Source: Branchiostoma floridae | Taxonomy: Eukaryota; Chordata; Leptocardii; Amphioxiformes; Branchiostomatidae | Direction: 5' to 3' | Assembly (NCBI RefSeq): GCF_000003815.2 | Contig: NC_049990.1 | Location: 5,288,626-5,352,625, forward strand | DNA length: 64,000 bases | Shown here: piece by piece, positions 25,171 to 36,485 of the stretch | Layout of the letters: every line of letters starts with the position of its first letter | Position numbering within the stretch: the stretch's first letter is position 1 | Program-made: the position numbers and the translations under genes | The notes under the pieces: generated by a model | Databases searched by the model: none | What the model was told of the DNA's origin: nothing | The model's input: only the letters and a program-made list of their open reading frames with translations

Positions 25171-28014
25171 AATTCCTTCAACAAATTCGGCGCGGTCGTC
25201 CCAATTCCAGCTGATGTTGTTCTGAAGTTTTTGTACCTCCAGTCTTTTCAGTCTCCGCTTGGTTAGGGGTCAGTCCCGTCAGTGGTGTAGAGTAAGCAAT
25301 GCAGCGTCGTGCGGCGTTTTAAAAATAGAAAGAAGAAAAAAATTAACGACCTCGAACAAACATTCGCTTCAAGGTCTCGTGACAAGAAACGCGGACTGTA
25401 AATCAATGTGAGAATGGTGCGAAATTTTTAGGAATCTCCGTCCGGACCACACTGAGGCAGACCATTACGTTTGGACTCCCAGAACAGTAATATGTTGTTT
25501 AAATAATACTCCGAGTGTGTGACATATAGGGGAGGTCATAACGGGCACATGTATGGCCTGGGAACTATTAATACTCCCGCGTACTACGTCAGTAATAGGA
25601 TTCATATCCACCACACGCAGCCAGGAGCACAGAGGTTAAACCTGGTGACTCTCCAGTGTCATATTGCACGCTGTCAAAACTAGCTCGAGTTTTCATCGTT
25701 GTATGATCTGTAGTAACATGTAGTATAGCTATGTAGTGCATTTGCGTCCATTGAAGACTTGTCAAAAATATTGACGCAGATTCTAACCGTGAATGTTTGT
25801 TTTATCAAACGTGACCTGCTTGTACGTTATGATCACATCAGATCTATTTCTGTCAGACCAATATTGACACTGGTGACAGTTGTCACGAGGGCTCCAATCG
25901 CCGGGTCTTCAAACCAAGACGGCTCAAATTTACGAACTAAGACTTCGTTCCAATACTCTACCATATATGCACGCTTTGCGTCAAAGGATGCATTATACCT
26001 TTTCTGTATGTGACCTTAAAACTAGAATAGAATCGTTGGCAACATTATTGTGTAGGGTGAAGGTAAGGTACTGAGTTTTGATTGCTTTCTGGGGGTGTCG
26101 TTCTTCGCTCAACCACAAAGCGGCGCTTTTTACAAGCTCAATGCTGCCCCAGGGATGACGTTGAGGCACCGAGGGACAACAAGTACAAAGTCTGAAAAAC
26201 TTAGAGGAAAATTATAATTCACAGATGGCGACCATTCGCCGTTACTAGACCCGATAACAACACCTGATCATATTGCATAATGATCATATGGTTATTCGCA
26301 GAGTGGGTCGGTTTGGACAACTGTTGAAAGACCCTTGAACAACCAAAGTGACTTGTATGACGATATGGCTTATCAAATTTGATATGGCGTAAACGTACGG
26401 TTTGAAAGACATAAAAACACACAACTATTTCGAAAAGCACTTCTTAATCAATTCATTTGAACTACTGAGATTTCTGTTAACTGAACGCTGGCCAGTCGCC
26501 ACGTCAGTGGAGAATCATTGAAACATATAATACCTCCATGCGTTTTGACAAAGTAACTACATAGCTATAAACCTAAACAATATTGCATTCTCAATTAAAC
26601 CCTTTAGCTAGACTGCGGCACTCGAATCAATATTGTGTATGTTTGTAATATCGTGTAGTTTTGTGACCTGTACTTTGCTCAGTTATCTACAGAAAAGGCC
26701 TTTATCCATCAAATTTAAAGTAGGGGGTTTTCCAGAGGCCAGCTGAATTTCGTGGGACAATCCCTCTTACCCCTCCAGATTTGGCAAACAACTTTGTCGC
26801 ATACACAGGGACCTTTGTCACGTTCAAGTGGAAAACCCCATTCCTGCCCCTTGTGTGTTTTGCACTTGAAATGGTTTCTGCGAAAGTGAAAGAACTAACT
26901 GAATGGCCACGGCAGATTCATCTGTATTCACAGCCACAGATTCGTTCCAGAAGGAGGGAAAGAGAAAATGAAAAACAAGAAAGAGGGCAAAGTCAGACTT
27001 CTCTCTCTAGACTGACATATGCCTGTATCTATTTCAAAATTAGATTTGAAATGATTTGTATTGTATCTATTTTTGGATATGTAGATTACATCATGTGATT
27101 CGTGTCGTGTGTGTTGGTGGCTGACAATCAGTTGAGTTGGCGTGATCTGGCAAATTTATACACGACAACGACCACAAAGTTTAGCCTCTAAAATGTACTG
27201 TTATGGAAGCTGCATGATAGGCCCTAAAACTGTCAGACATCGTGATCTATTAGGACACACCATTTGTATTTTGTTTTTGAGCGAAAACGAAAGTAAAAGA
27301 ACACAAACCCTGCACTCCGGAAGTCTATACAATGGCTAAAGGTCTTTGTCCAACTCGCTGTACATACACCGTGCATGGACCTTGGCCAATATTTTCTGCA
27401 TATAGCAAACGATCGAGATGTTTTGCTAAAGAGCCGTGAATATTTTCACCTGACCCTTTTCACCTGTATGCTTTTCTCCTCATTACGGTTTCTTGGAGCA
27501 CCCTGCGCTCATGAGAAAGTGACCCACTTCTGAGTGAGTCAGTATCACCGGTAAGACCACAGTTTCGGTCCCCTTCGTCATCGGGTATTTCCCCGCTGGA
27601 AGCTTTTAAAAGGACCGGACTTAAGGCATGTGCCAGTTAGTCAGCAAAGTTTTCAAGTTTGGACACAGTGTTACCTTGATAGTGAGCGCCCTCAGTAGAG
27701 AAGCCGTACATTTTGGTGAGTCCAAGTTTCCGTGCTCTTACAAGCTTTGTTGAAGATGTTGCAATGGTAAAGAATTGGGTAGTTGTGTGTGTGTGTCTTA
27801 GTGTGCGTGTGCGTGTTTGTGTGCGTGCGTGTGAGTGAGTGTGAGCGTGCGTACGTGTGAGTGTGCGTGTGCGTGTGTGTGTGTATGTGCGTGTGCTTGT
27901 GTTACAACTGAGTTTTCTAGGCTCTTGAAAGTTTCTGTTCAAGATGTTGCAACTGTGAAGAAGTGAGCAGGTATTTGGGGGGATAGGGGCGTGCGTGCGT
28001 GCATGTGTGTGTGT

Positions 28015-28092
<78 letters not shown>

Positions 28093-28900
28093 GTGTGTAA
28101 AAGGGAAAATGTTCGCGTTTTTCACGGGGACCTCTTTACCGCGAACTCAAAACCACCGCGTCCATTTTTGCTCTCCCTCAACTTACCTACCCACCCACTT
28201 AAATACCCGCGAACAATTACGAGTACTTTTGTAAAGTATGTGCTTGTACGCGCGTATTTCTGTTTCTCTTGTGTCATTGTCGGTCAAGATAATACCAATC
28301 AAAAGAATCTTGCGAAATAAGAAATCTGACTGACGTAAATCAGGTTCACACCTCAGTTTGAACCGTGATCGAAGTCATGTGCGGTACAACGGTCTAGTGT
28401 CCATCCTGTTCAAATTACTGCGGTCGTGCTGCGGTCCCTGTAAACTTACCACATTCTGATGTTCTTAAGAATGCTTGTGGCTAGGAGGAATCTCAACAAC
28501 CCATGAAAATAATTATATTCATACCTGTCAATCAAGAAAGTCGATAGAACCACGTTTCAAAACTAGTAAACGGGTAACCAGTTAGTTTAAACCATTAAGA
28601 TTAGAATGTACGCAAGAAAGCAAGAACTTAGAGGGCGAAGACAGACTTCTCTCACTAGTATAGTCTGGTTACTTATTGCGATATTGGCAAATGGCCAGCA
28701 ATTGGCATTGTGCGGTGCTATTTTGGCATTGTTCCGAACCTACATTTACTTGGCTTGTGGTCTGTGGCGAGCGTCAAGTCGTTAACAATTATGCCTCTTG
28801 AATTTTTGAGTAGACTGTGCTCTGTGCCCGCGTGGTTCCTAACAGTTGATTGGTGTTGTAGCCGGTCTACGGAACATTTAACGTTGTTGATTTAAACTTG
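25171..28900. other. Intergenic interval with microsatellite
   Basis: No gene recognised. Small open frames at 25759, 26781 and 27142 lack domains or splice context. Contains the TG repeat listed separately and a copy of the TTCGCGG repeat near 28108. Confidence 0.5.
27786..28100 (+). repeat. TG/CA microsatellite cluster
   Basis: Imperfect GTGTGC-rich tract at 27786-27902, a short unique gap, then an almost pure (GT)n run of about 80 nt around 28012-28098. It generates long Cys-Val and Thr-His frames that are not genes. Confidence 0.95.
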
Positions 28901-28904
28901 GAGA

Positions 28905-29178
28905 CAGAAAAAAGGCTGAAGGCTCCACTAGTAGTCTGATGCCACTGGGGCAATGAGTTGTGCAATCCTTTGTGTCCTGGGTATGGTACGTATTGGTGGG
29001 CAGAGCCCATCCCTCTCATTCCACTGTCTTGTACCTTCCCGACCGAAGTCAGGTACACATTTACACCTTGGTAAAGCGATAGAAAGCCTTACCCAGCGAC
29101 ACAGCGCCTAGCTGACCTAGCTTGGAATGCGCGGAATCGAACCCGCAATCTCGTCTAGCCCAACCATTCCACACCGTG
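28905..29178 (-). repeat. tRNA-derived SINE upstream of IRF
   Basis: On the minus strand a tRNA-like head (GGTTCGATTCC B-box within the TTGCGGGTTCGATTCCGCGC stretch near 29130-29150) is followed by a body that resembles the SINE at 32175-32515 (GGGATGGGCTCTGCCCACC against GTGGGCTCCGCCTTCAACC). Confidence 0.6.
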
Positions 29179-29518
29179 CCAAAAATGCAGCAAAGGTGGA
29201 TCCAAGCCAGTGTGTTCACTTCATGCACACATGAAACGCTCCCCACAATAAAACGCAGACTTCTTGGCTTGAAAAGACATCAATCTAAGGCTTATGGATC
29301 ACGTCATCATGTGCAACTGTATGCGACACTCGTACTACTACAGTCTGTTTACTCACTATATGATTGAATGATATGAAAGTTTGTAAAGAAACAAAGCACT
29401 ACTAGAAAGTTTGGGGGAGTCCCCAGCGCCCACGTGGGGTCGCCAACATCAGGGGTTCAAACTTTTTCAAGTATCTTGCAAGTGGTAAGCAATGCTCTAC
29501 CTTCGCAATCTCAGCACC

Positions 29519-32500
29519 ATGGACCAGCACAGGTTGAGGCAGGAAATGGCAAACGCCCTACACGAGGAGGATGTGAGCCTGTCGCCCCAGGAGCGGCCGC
29601 GGACCCGGCAGAAGCTGATCCCGTGGCTCCGTGAGCGGGTGAACTCCGGCCAGGTCCCCGGCGTGGGGTGGGTGGACGAGCCGAGAGGCATCGTCAGGAT
29701 CCAGTGGACTCGGAAAAGCCAGCATGACTACGACGTGGACCAAGACGGAGCGATCTTTAAGGTCTGTTCCATTGTCTTAGTCTCCAAGCAGACCTTACGG
29801 TATCTTAGAGATAGTATCAAAGCTGGCCAAGGAGTATAGCCGGCCAAAGGGAGTCAGACGGGCACGGTGCCAGCTATACTCCTTGGCCAGCTTTGATACT
29901 ATCTTAAGGCACCGCAGGGTCTGCCTGGAGACTACCATTGTCTACCTGTCTGTTTATTTTTTGTTCTGCTAGCTTCAAACAAAAGTATTTTGCCAACAAG
30001 ATCATTTGTCATTCAAGGCTGAGTAACGTGTTTTGTTAATAAAGCATTGCGTAACATGTCCACTTAAGTCGTAATAGGTGTACGTGTTACAATGCTCATC
30101 TGAATGGCTGTTTTCTGTTTACAAGTGCTACATATAGTGAGTATTCAGCATGACAGTGATGGTTTCAGGGAATAATAACTTCTTCCGTGAGCCAAACATC
30201 AGCATCACGCAGACAGAGAGAGAACAGGGGGCGATAATAAGTTTCGCGTGGGGACGGGGGGGGGGGGGGGGGTACTTTACGTTTCCTTGTCATTGCAAAA
30301 CCATTGTCCACATGCTAGAACCCTTGGCACCCACGCATTTACTTTGAGTAGTTCTTGGCGGCTTCACAACTTCCTACCCCCTCAGCCCCCTCCCCCACAA
30401 GGTGTACTCAGTGGTAAACATATCACCTGTTTTGTTTGTCCTTCTTGCTCGCCTGTTCGTCATCGTATACGTGGGCGTGATTTTTGTTGGGTGAAATTCA
30501 ACTGCCTCCACAACAACTCGAAACTTTGTTCCCAAAGTCACAAGACACTTTACACAATGTCTCCCACCTATTTGTATAAGAATCTTGTCTTAATATTTTG
30601 CCCAATAGCGCGGTCACATTCGACGTATACTATAGGCTGTGTTACGACTTTGATATTGTAGAACATTTAAGAAGGCTGTGACAGAAGTAACCACCGGCGA
30701 GGATCTAAGAGAGCATTTTCCGTAGCAAGACAGCTGCATCTTGTACGGCATTTGTACGACTATCAAAAGAATGCCCCCAGTTTGCGATCGTCCTTCGATC
30801 GTATGGTGATCGTACGGTGAAGTGGTCACCGATTTGCTTTACTTTTGCACAGCCATAGCCCAGCAAACTTCATGTACTAAGGTCACACATACACCATACG
30901 CCGGCACAACAAAGGAATACACTTTGACCTATTACACGGGTCATAACACAATACAGCACACACAGTCCCTGTAAACATGTCTCTGATGACTGGAGACGGT
31001 GCATACTTTCATCAGGAGTGGGCGGTGCACACGGGGAGGTACACCGAAGGCGTGGACACGCCTGACCCGTCCAGGTGGAAGACCAACTTCAGGTGCGCCA
31101 TGAACAAGTCAACAGAGGCCGACTACCTGCGAGATCAGAGCCAGGAGCAAGGCGACAGCCCTTACCGAGTGTACCGTCTCTCCCCGCCGTCCACAGGTAA
31201 ACAAGAACAACTTCCTTTTTTCCTTATGCGCTGTTCTTTCTCTAAAAAAACTTTGTAATATCCCCCTCTGCACCTTTAAAATATGTACAGGCTGGATACC
31301 TATGTCTTCTTTCTTTAGGTGTTTGGATTGTTACTAAATGCTAGAATAGGTACTCTAGTAAACAGCACTAGTTACCTGGCGAATGATATCGTCGACGAAA
31401 AGTTCGCCGAGTCGGCAGGGGTCGAAGACCATGCACCAAGGGACGTTGTTTGTTTTGTTTGTTGTTCGTACCTTTGTTTAGACTCGAAAATGCTCTTTTC
31501 AGCAATAGGAGCCACTTTTTACAGAGGTCGAGTTGTGAGGAGTATCGAGGGGTCATGAATATAGCAAAATCTTGGTCAACATAAAAGACTCAAATTTATA
31601 TCAATAATGCAGTGGTTTCCAACATTCGGAAAAAAAGCGACTTATTCTAAAAGGCAACTTGCTTCCAAGGGTAGAAAGGCTACAAAAAGTTACACACGAC
31701 TATAACAGGGGTTGTGAGCAGGGGGTGTTAGCTACTGGTTAGTGTGTGCAATGCCTTGAAGACAATAGAAACACTGTGCCTGACTATAGGTATTTTCTTC
31801 CGGATGTACTTCCGCACGGCATTTTTGTGTTACCTGATTGCAGCGGGTTCCGCTTTTTGTCGTTGCCATGGCTGTTTTCTTCACCGGTCTTATTTTTTTC
31901 GAACTCCTCCAGTGCAACAATGTCTTGAGTAAATATTCTTAGGGATACGCTATGAATGAATAGTTTCAAACTTGTGTTTTTGACCCCCCCCCCCCATGTT
32001 TATATTTCTGCTTTTTCAAATCCTAAGGCTACCGGCCGGAAACTATTCTTGTTTGCCATTTTATCACCTTAATTCAACTTTTTGATATCTGTTTTCTCAC
32101 AACTTTTCCGTCTAATTTTCCATGTGTTTGTTGACTTTGCCTCTTTATATTGCAAAACAAACAGAAGGGGTTTATTCCTTTAAACCACTGGGTAGCCGAG
32201 CAGAACTTCCGATAGATCTTGCAATTGAGGAAGTCCAAAGTCGGCTTCATACGAAGATTGTCTCCATGGTATAAGGTAGTCCATAACCATTTTAGGCTGT
32301 ATAGCTAGGGGCAGTAGGTTGAAGGCGGAGCCCACCCCTTTCTTTCCACTGCATCTACCTCCCCACCCGAAGTCTGGTACCCACTCACGCCTGGGTGTAG
32401 TGAGGAAAGTCATGTTTAATGTCTTTCCCAAGGACACAATGTCTTGCCAAGACTGGCAGGAATCAACCCCGTGACCTATCGATCTATCCTAGTTATCGGC

Positions 32501-33282
32501 CATTCAACCCCACCTGGGGGTACCTATCTAAATATTTCTGGCCTGTTTAAAGCTCAAAGGTCCATCAAACTTCCGCAAAATGTTGATATCTTTTATCAAA
32601 AGACTCGGACCATTCAAACATATTGTGACACTCTTTCAATTAAACATTGAATGATAAGAACGTTCACAGGTATCCGCTGTAATGAGTAATTAATGTGTGA
32701 TTTGCATCATAACAACTTCCTTCTACTTCTCTTGCTCCAAAGCGTTGTTGTCTTCCTACATCAGCTTTAAGTCCATTATTGATTGTGTAATTCTTCTCTA
32801 TGATTTTGTACTCAACTAATATCTAACATGTCCTTCCATCTTTCAGACGACGCCTACCAGCTCATGAATGGCCACCGTTTGTCGCCAGTTCTGGATGAAG
32901 GTTAGAAAAAATTGAATCATAAAAAAACAATGGAAAAGCTTTAATCAAGTAGTTGCATCAAGGATATTTACTGATATCAATGAAAGCTTAAATGCTGATA
33001 TATCATGAATTGAGCAATGCTGCTAGATTGATATACCAGTAAAGATATTTGGTAGTTTGTAGTAATACGCATTATTTGCCATATACGCCAAATAGCAATG
33101 ACTTAAGTAACTGGAGATGGATTGCATGGGAACGGTCAGATGTTTCAGGTAGAATCCACTACCTTTCGTCAGTGACACTCATTGTTTCCAAAATCATATC
33201 CAGTCGCTTGAGTGACTGCGTTTTGGTATATCTTATTACCTGGATGTCTAACCTTCATTGACTTCATCGTTGTGCAGTAAAA

Positions 33283-33317
<35 letters not shown>

Positions 33318-34978
33318 TGTTGATCAGATATTTGGACGTTATGCTATATCCTATCAGTAGTTAATATAGTCTGATTAAAAATCATAGTTTGTCCATTTTG
33401 TCTCCTTTTGTAGACTGTGAGCTACTCATAGAGCCACATTACGGCAGTGACATGCTATTCCGTACCAAGCCCTCCCACGGATGTCTGCTCCACCCTCCCG
33501 ACTTCCAGCGAAACGGCTTCCACGTCCCCGCCGAGTTGGTGGCGCTGCCCCAGTACACAGGAGGTAACCCCCACAAGCGGGAGCAGTACAGCAGGGTCTT
33601 CAATCACCTGGACAAAGGTAGGAAAGTATTTCAGCCACTTCAACTTCCCATGCCAGGTCGACCGCTTACAGTAAATATGACATAGCGACCCTGGCGTGTG
33701 GGGTTCTCTTGCAGTATGTTTTCTCTAGCGAGCAACATTCTCCTACGCAGAGACATCCAACGGCACCAGCAAACCGCCTCTTGTCTTGCCTTTCAGTTTT
33801 CAAAAGGGATCTCGCATATATAAGCAAGGCCGTCAGGAACCGTTAGTGATGGTGACGGTTGAGATAGCAGGGTACAGACAAGAGGCGGTTTGCTGGCGCC
33901 GTTGGATGTCTCTGCGTAGGAGAATGCCGAGCACCGAAGGCGAGAGATGAGTGTCACAGGCTTCGGCTTTCTGTTCTAGGGGATCCGGGGCATGCGAGGA
34001 AGATGTGAAAATTGAACCCCCTTAATTTTAAGGGATTCCAAAGTAATTATAACCTTAACGAAGAGTACGTTTTGACTGTTCCTCAGGCATTGTGTTCCGT
34101 GTCCTGAATAACGACCTGTACGTGACGCGGCACTGCCGTGTGCGGGTGTTCTGCCGCATGGCGGGCGGCAAGGTCGTCAAGCTGAAGAAAGGCGCCAAAA
34201 CCAAGGTGTTTGTTTGTTTATTCGTTTATTATTGTTTGTTTACCTACAAACATCAAATAATGGGAAAAAAACAGTTAATAGATACCTGCAAAGGAAACCA
34301 AAGACATGTATATTTTTGTGGTCCTCCCCCAAACTTTAAGGAAATATAAGGATGCTAGTGTCGTCGTATACGTATTCAAAGGGTATAAGACATAAGGAAA
34401 GAAACTAAACTGATGAAAGAAACATGGTAAAATTATATAACAAAGTACTTAAACACATCAAAAGCCCAAGGCTCAAATGAATACAAATCATTGGCCTTGA
34501 TATGTATAAAATGAAATATAAGAATGCTAACCTTGTAGTTAATGTATACGTACGTGTGCAAACAAAACTATCTAACACCTTAGGCAGTTACTCAAGCAAC
34601 TGGATATGATTTTGGAAACAGCCAGACATTTCAGATAGAATCCACTCCACTATGTTTCGTCAGTGACCATGAAGTGATCTGGGAGAAACTTGTCTCTTAT
34701 ACCCTAACTATGAATGCAATATCTAACGAAAGAAATCAAAATCACCCACCTAGGTGTTCGACTACGGCACGTTCCTGGCAGCTCTGCAGGACTACGCGAG
34801 GACCGGGGTGACCCACCAGCGCCCGGAGACGCAGGTGTACCTGAACATCGGGCAGAGCGACCCAGGTCCTCCCAACTCCCAGGCTCTTATCACCGTGGTA
34901 CTGCGTCACGTGACCGCAGAACAGCGCCTGCGCACTGTGGATGAGTCACAGCCAAATATGGCAAAAATGTGTGGCTAA
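29519..34978 (+). CDS. IRF: Interferon regulatory factor (DNA-binding domain plus IAD)
   Basis: Exons: 29519-29761, 31016-31196, 32847-32900, 33414-33617, 34087-34205, 34754-34978; phases agree and give 341 aa. Residues about 30-140 form the winged-helix IRF DNA-binding domain (LIPWLRERVNSGQVPGVGW, then EWAVHTGRY, RWKTNFRCAMN and VYRLSPP). Residues about 165-330 (ELLIEPHYGSDMLF, VFRVLNNDLYVTR, YLNIGQSDPGPPN) match the IRF-association domain used for dimerisation and co-activator binding. The linker is only about 25 residues. Start chosen at CACCATGG, just after an AG acceptor (CGCAATCTCAG). Of the five hallmark tryptophans, the fourth is Tyr (HDYDVDQD). Likely role: transcription factor in innate immunity or development at GAAA sites. 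IRF membership is certain; the subfamily (IAD type, IRF3-9 rather than IRF1/2) is inferred. Confidence 0.95.
29778..29934. mobile_element. Hairpin MITE with 9-bp target duplication in IRF intron 1
   Basis: 157 bp, ends TAGTCTCC and GGAGACTA, arms AAGCTGGCCAAGGAGTATAG and complement. It is flanked by identical 9-bp duplications CCATTGTCT (29769-29777 and 29935-29943). It starts 16 nt after the IRF exon 1 donor. Nine-bp duplications suggest a Mutator-like mechanism. Confidence 0.85.
32175..32515 (-). repeat. SINE in IRF intron 2
   Basis: Carries the core block GAGGAAAGTCATGTTTAATG then TCTTTCCCAAGGACACAATG on the plus strand, the same block as in the 62.5-62.96 kb SINE. The tRNA-like end lies towards 32515 and is eroded. 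Confidence 0.6.
33082..33265. repeat. CAACTGGATATGA inverted repeat, copy in IRF intron 3
   Basis: Arms containing AAGTAACTGGAGATGG / CATATCCAGTCGCTTGAGTG around a GTCAGATGTTTC..ATCCACTACCTTTCGTCAGTG core. Member of a family also at 34583-34672, 35006-35225, 47050-47185, 53542-53668 and 58028-58162. Confidence 0.75.
33284..33318 (+). repeat. (GATT)n microsatellite
   Basis: About eight tandem GATT units directly after an inverted repeat copy (33082-33265). Confidence 0.9.
33736..33926. mobile_element. Foldback element with CATTCTCCTACGCAGAGACA ends
   Basis: 191-bp palindrome: CATTCTCCTACGCAGAGACATCCAACGG-type ends and a second arm ACAAGAGGCGGTTTGCTGG with complement. A diverged relative with GTTGGATGTCCCTGCGTAGG lies at about 58240-58430, downstream of RNASEH2B. 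Confidence 0.75.
34583..34672. repeat. CAACTGGATATGA repeat, half copy
   Basis: GTTACTCAAGCAACTGGATA, CAGCCAGACATTTCAGATAG and TTTCGTCAGTGACCA occur in order; only one arm is present. It sits about 80 bp before the last IRF exon. Confidence 0.75.
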
Positions 34979-34988
34979 GGTGACAAAC

Positions 34989-34994
34989 AATAAA
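34989..34994 (+). promoter_or_regulatory. Candidate polyadenylation signal of the IRF gene
   Basis: AATAAA lies 10 nt after the IRF stop codon. If used, the 3' UTR would be unusually short; a later signal cannot be excluded. Confidence 0.4.
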
Positions 34995-35005
34995 AGGAAA
35001 AGATA

Positions 35006-35225
35006 ATGCAAAATATGTCGATGAAGATTAGACATCCAGATAATAAGATATACCAAAAAGCAGTTACTCAAGCAACTGGATATGGCTTTAGAAACGTTCA
35101 GAAATTCCAGATAGCATCCACTATCTCTCTAGTGTCACTGACAAAAGATAGTGGATACTATCTGAAACATCTGACCGTTTTTAGAATCATATCCAGTTGC
35201 TTGAGTAACAGCGTTTTGGCAAAGC
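35006..35225. repeat. CAACTGGATATGA inverted repeat, full palindrome
   Basis: The best two-armed copy: AAAAGCAGTTACTCAAGCAA and complement at the ends, AGATAGCATCCACTATCT.. inside, and the tail ATGAAGATTAGACATCCAGA outside one arm. It lies just past the IRF 3' end. Confidence 0.8.
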
Positions 35226-35924
35226 AAAATATGTTTGCACATTTGACCGGTTATATATTTTAGGATTCATTGTACCTGACAGTACTTCAATTTTTGTCCG
35301 TCCCAAAATACACCCCTGCAGAACGTTTGGGATCATTTTATGACTTTATGGTCATGTAAAGAATAGCATGGAATACATGCTCACGAGAAACTGTATGTAC
35401 TAAGTACGAAATTGAAAACCATTAGAAAATCTGAGAAATCCTTTAAAAAATGGGGAGGGGGTAATCTTTCAACCAACCTTATAATTGCGATCATCACAAA
35501 ATTTCTTCAACTAGCATTTCACATTGCATTTCACATATTGCAATGTGTTTTTTTCTTGGGTGGGCATCAATACAATACAACACAATGTATCCGGATCGCC
35601 CTCCGGCCCAACGTTTGGGCTGGAACCTAATATGGAATACGCTGTGTTGTATTCTACATATATATTCCTCTTCTATTGATGTATGGAATGCACTCGATAT
35701 GGTTTTAAGGAGGAGAGGTTACATGTGTTATTTGACCGACACATTGTACTAAAACTTTGTATACAAAATGTATGTTATATAGCCAATATGGGGCGTATGT
35801 AAGGCGAGTTAATATAGACAAAGTATAACGAGTTCAACAAATGGAAATTCTGTCAGATTTTCTGTGTCAATTGTTATTAGCCAAGAAGCGTTTCCAGGAG
35901 AAGTTACTGTACTAGATATATGTG

Positions 35925-36485
35925 AGCAGGATGTTTCAAGAGTTTAGAGACATGAGAAAAGAGAGAGAGAGAGAAGGGCACAGAGCTGAATGTTTGAGAG
36001 TTGAGGACATATAGACGAAGGTAAGAGAGGGGCATTTTGTAGAAGATGTTGGTGTTGTGGATTTTTGGAAGGCGTTTGACTTGAGTGTCAAAGCTTGTGA
36101 AGGTTTTTCGTGCAGGATGATTCAAGAGTTTAAAGTCACGAGAAAGAGAGGAAAAGGCGCAAAGAAGGTTTGCGAGTTGAAGACATGGACGAAGGTAAGA
36201 GAGGGACATTTTATAGGAGATGTTGGTGTTGTGGATTTTTTGAAAGCGTTTGACTAGAGTGTCAAAAGCTTGTGAACGTTTTTAGTGCAGGATGTTTCAA
36301 GAGTCATGAGAAAGAGAGAGAGCGGCGCATCGTTGAAGCAAGGAGTTTGAAAAACGTCCTTGGTTGAAGGTTTGAGGGTTGGAAACATATGAAGGTAAGA
36401 GAGTTGGAGATGTTGGTGATTTTTCGAAAGCATTTGACTCTCGAGTGTCAAAGCTTATGAAGGTTTTGCATGGGTATGGCTGACA
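35925..36485 (+). repeat. Minisatellite, about 175-200 bp units
   Basis: About three units carrying GGTAAGAGAGGGACATT, GATGTTGGTGTTGTGGATTT, GGCGTTTGACT..GAGTGTCAAAGCTTGTGAA and CAGGATGTTTCAAGAGT. The word GTAAGAGAG recurs at about 36021, 36195 and 36395. The resulting short open frames repeat the same peptide and are not convincing genes. Confidence 0.75.

Noticed and set aside
27637-28320. His-Thr and Cys-Val repeat proteins
   Set aside because: Direct translation of a TG/CA microsatellite.
36057-36257. Frame with repeated GDVGVVDFLKAFD-like peptide
   Set aside because: Reading of a minisatellite; frame breaks between units.
35925-36485. CRISPR-like array
   Set aside because: Few, long, diverged units without unique spacers; a eukaryotic minisatellite.
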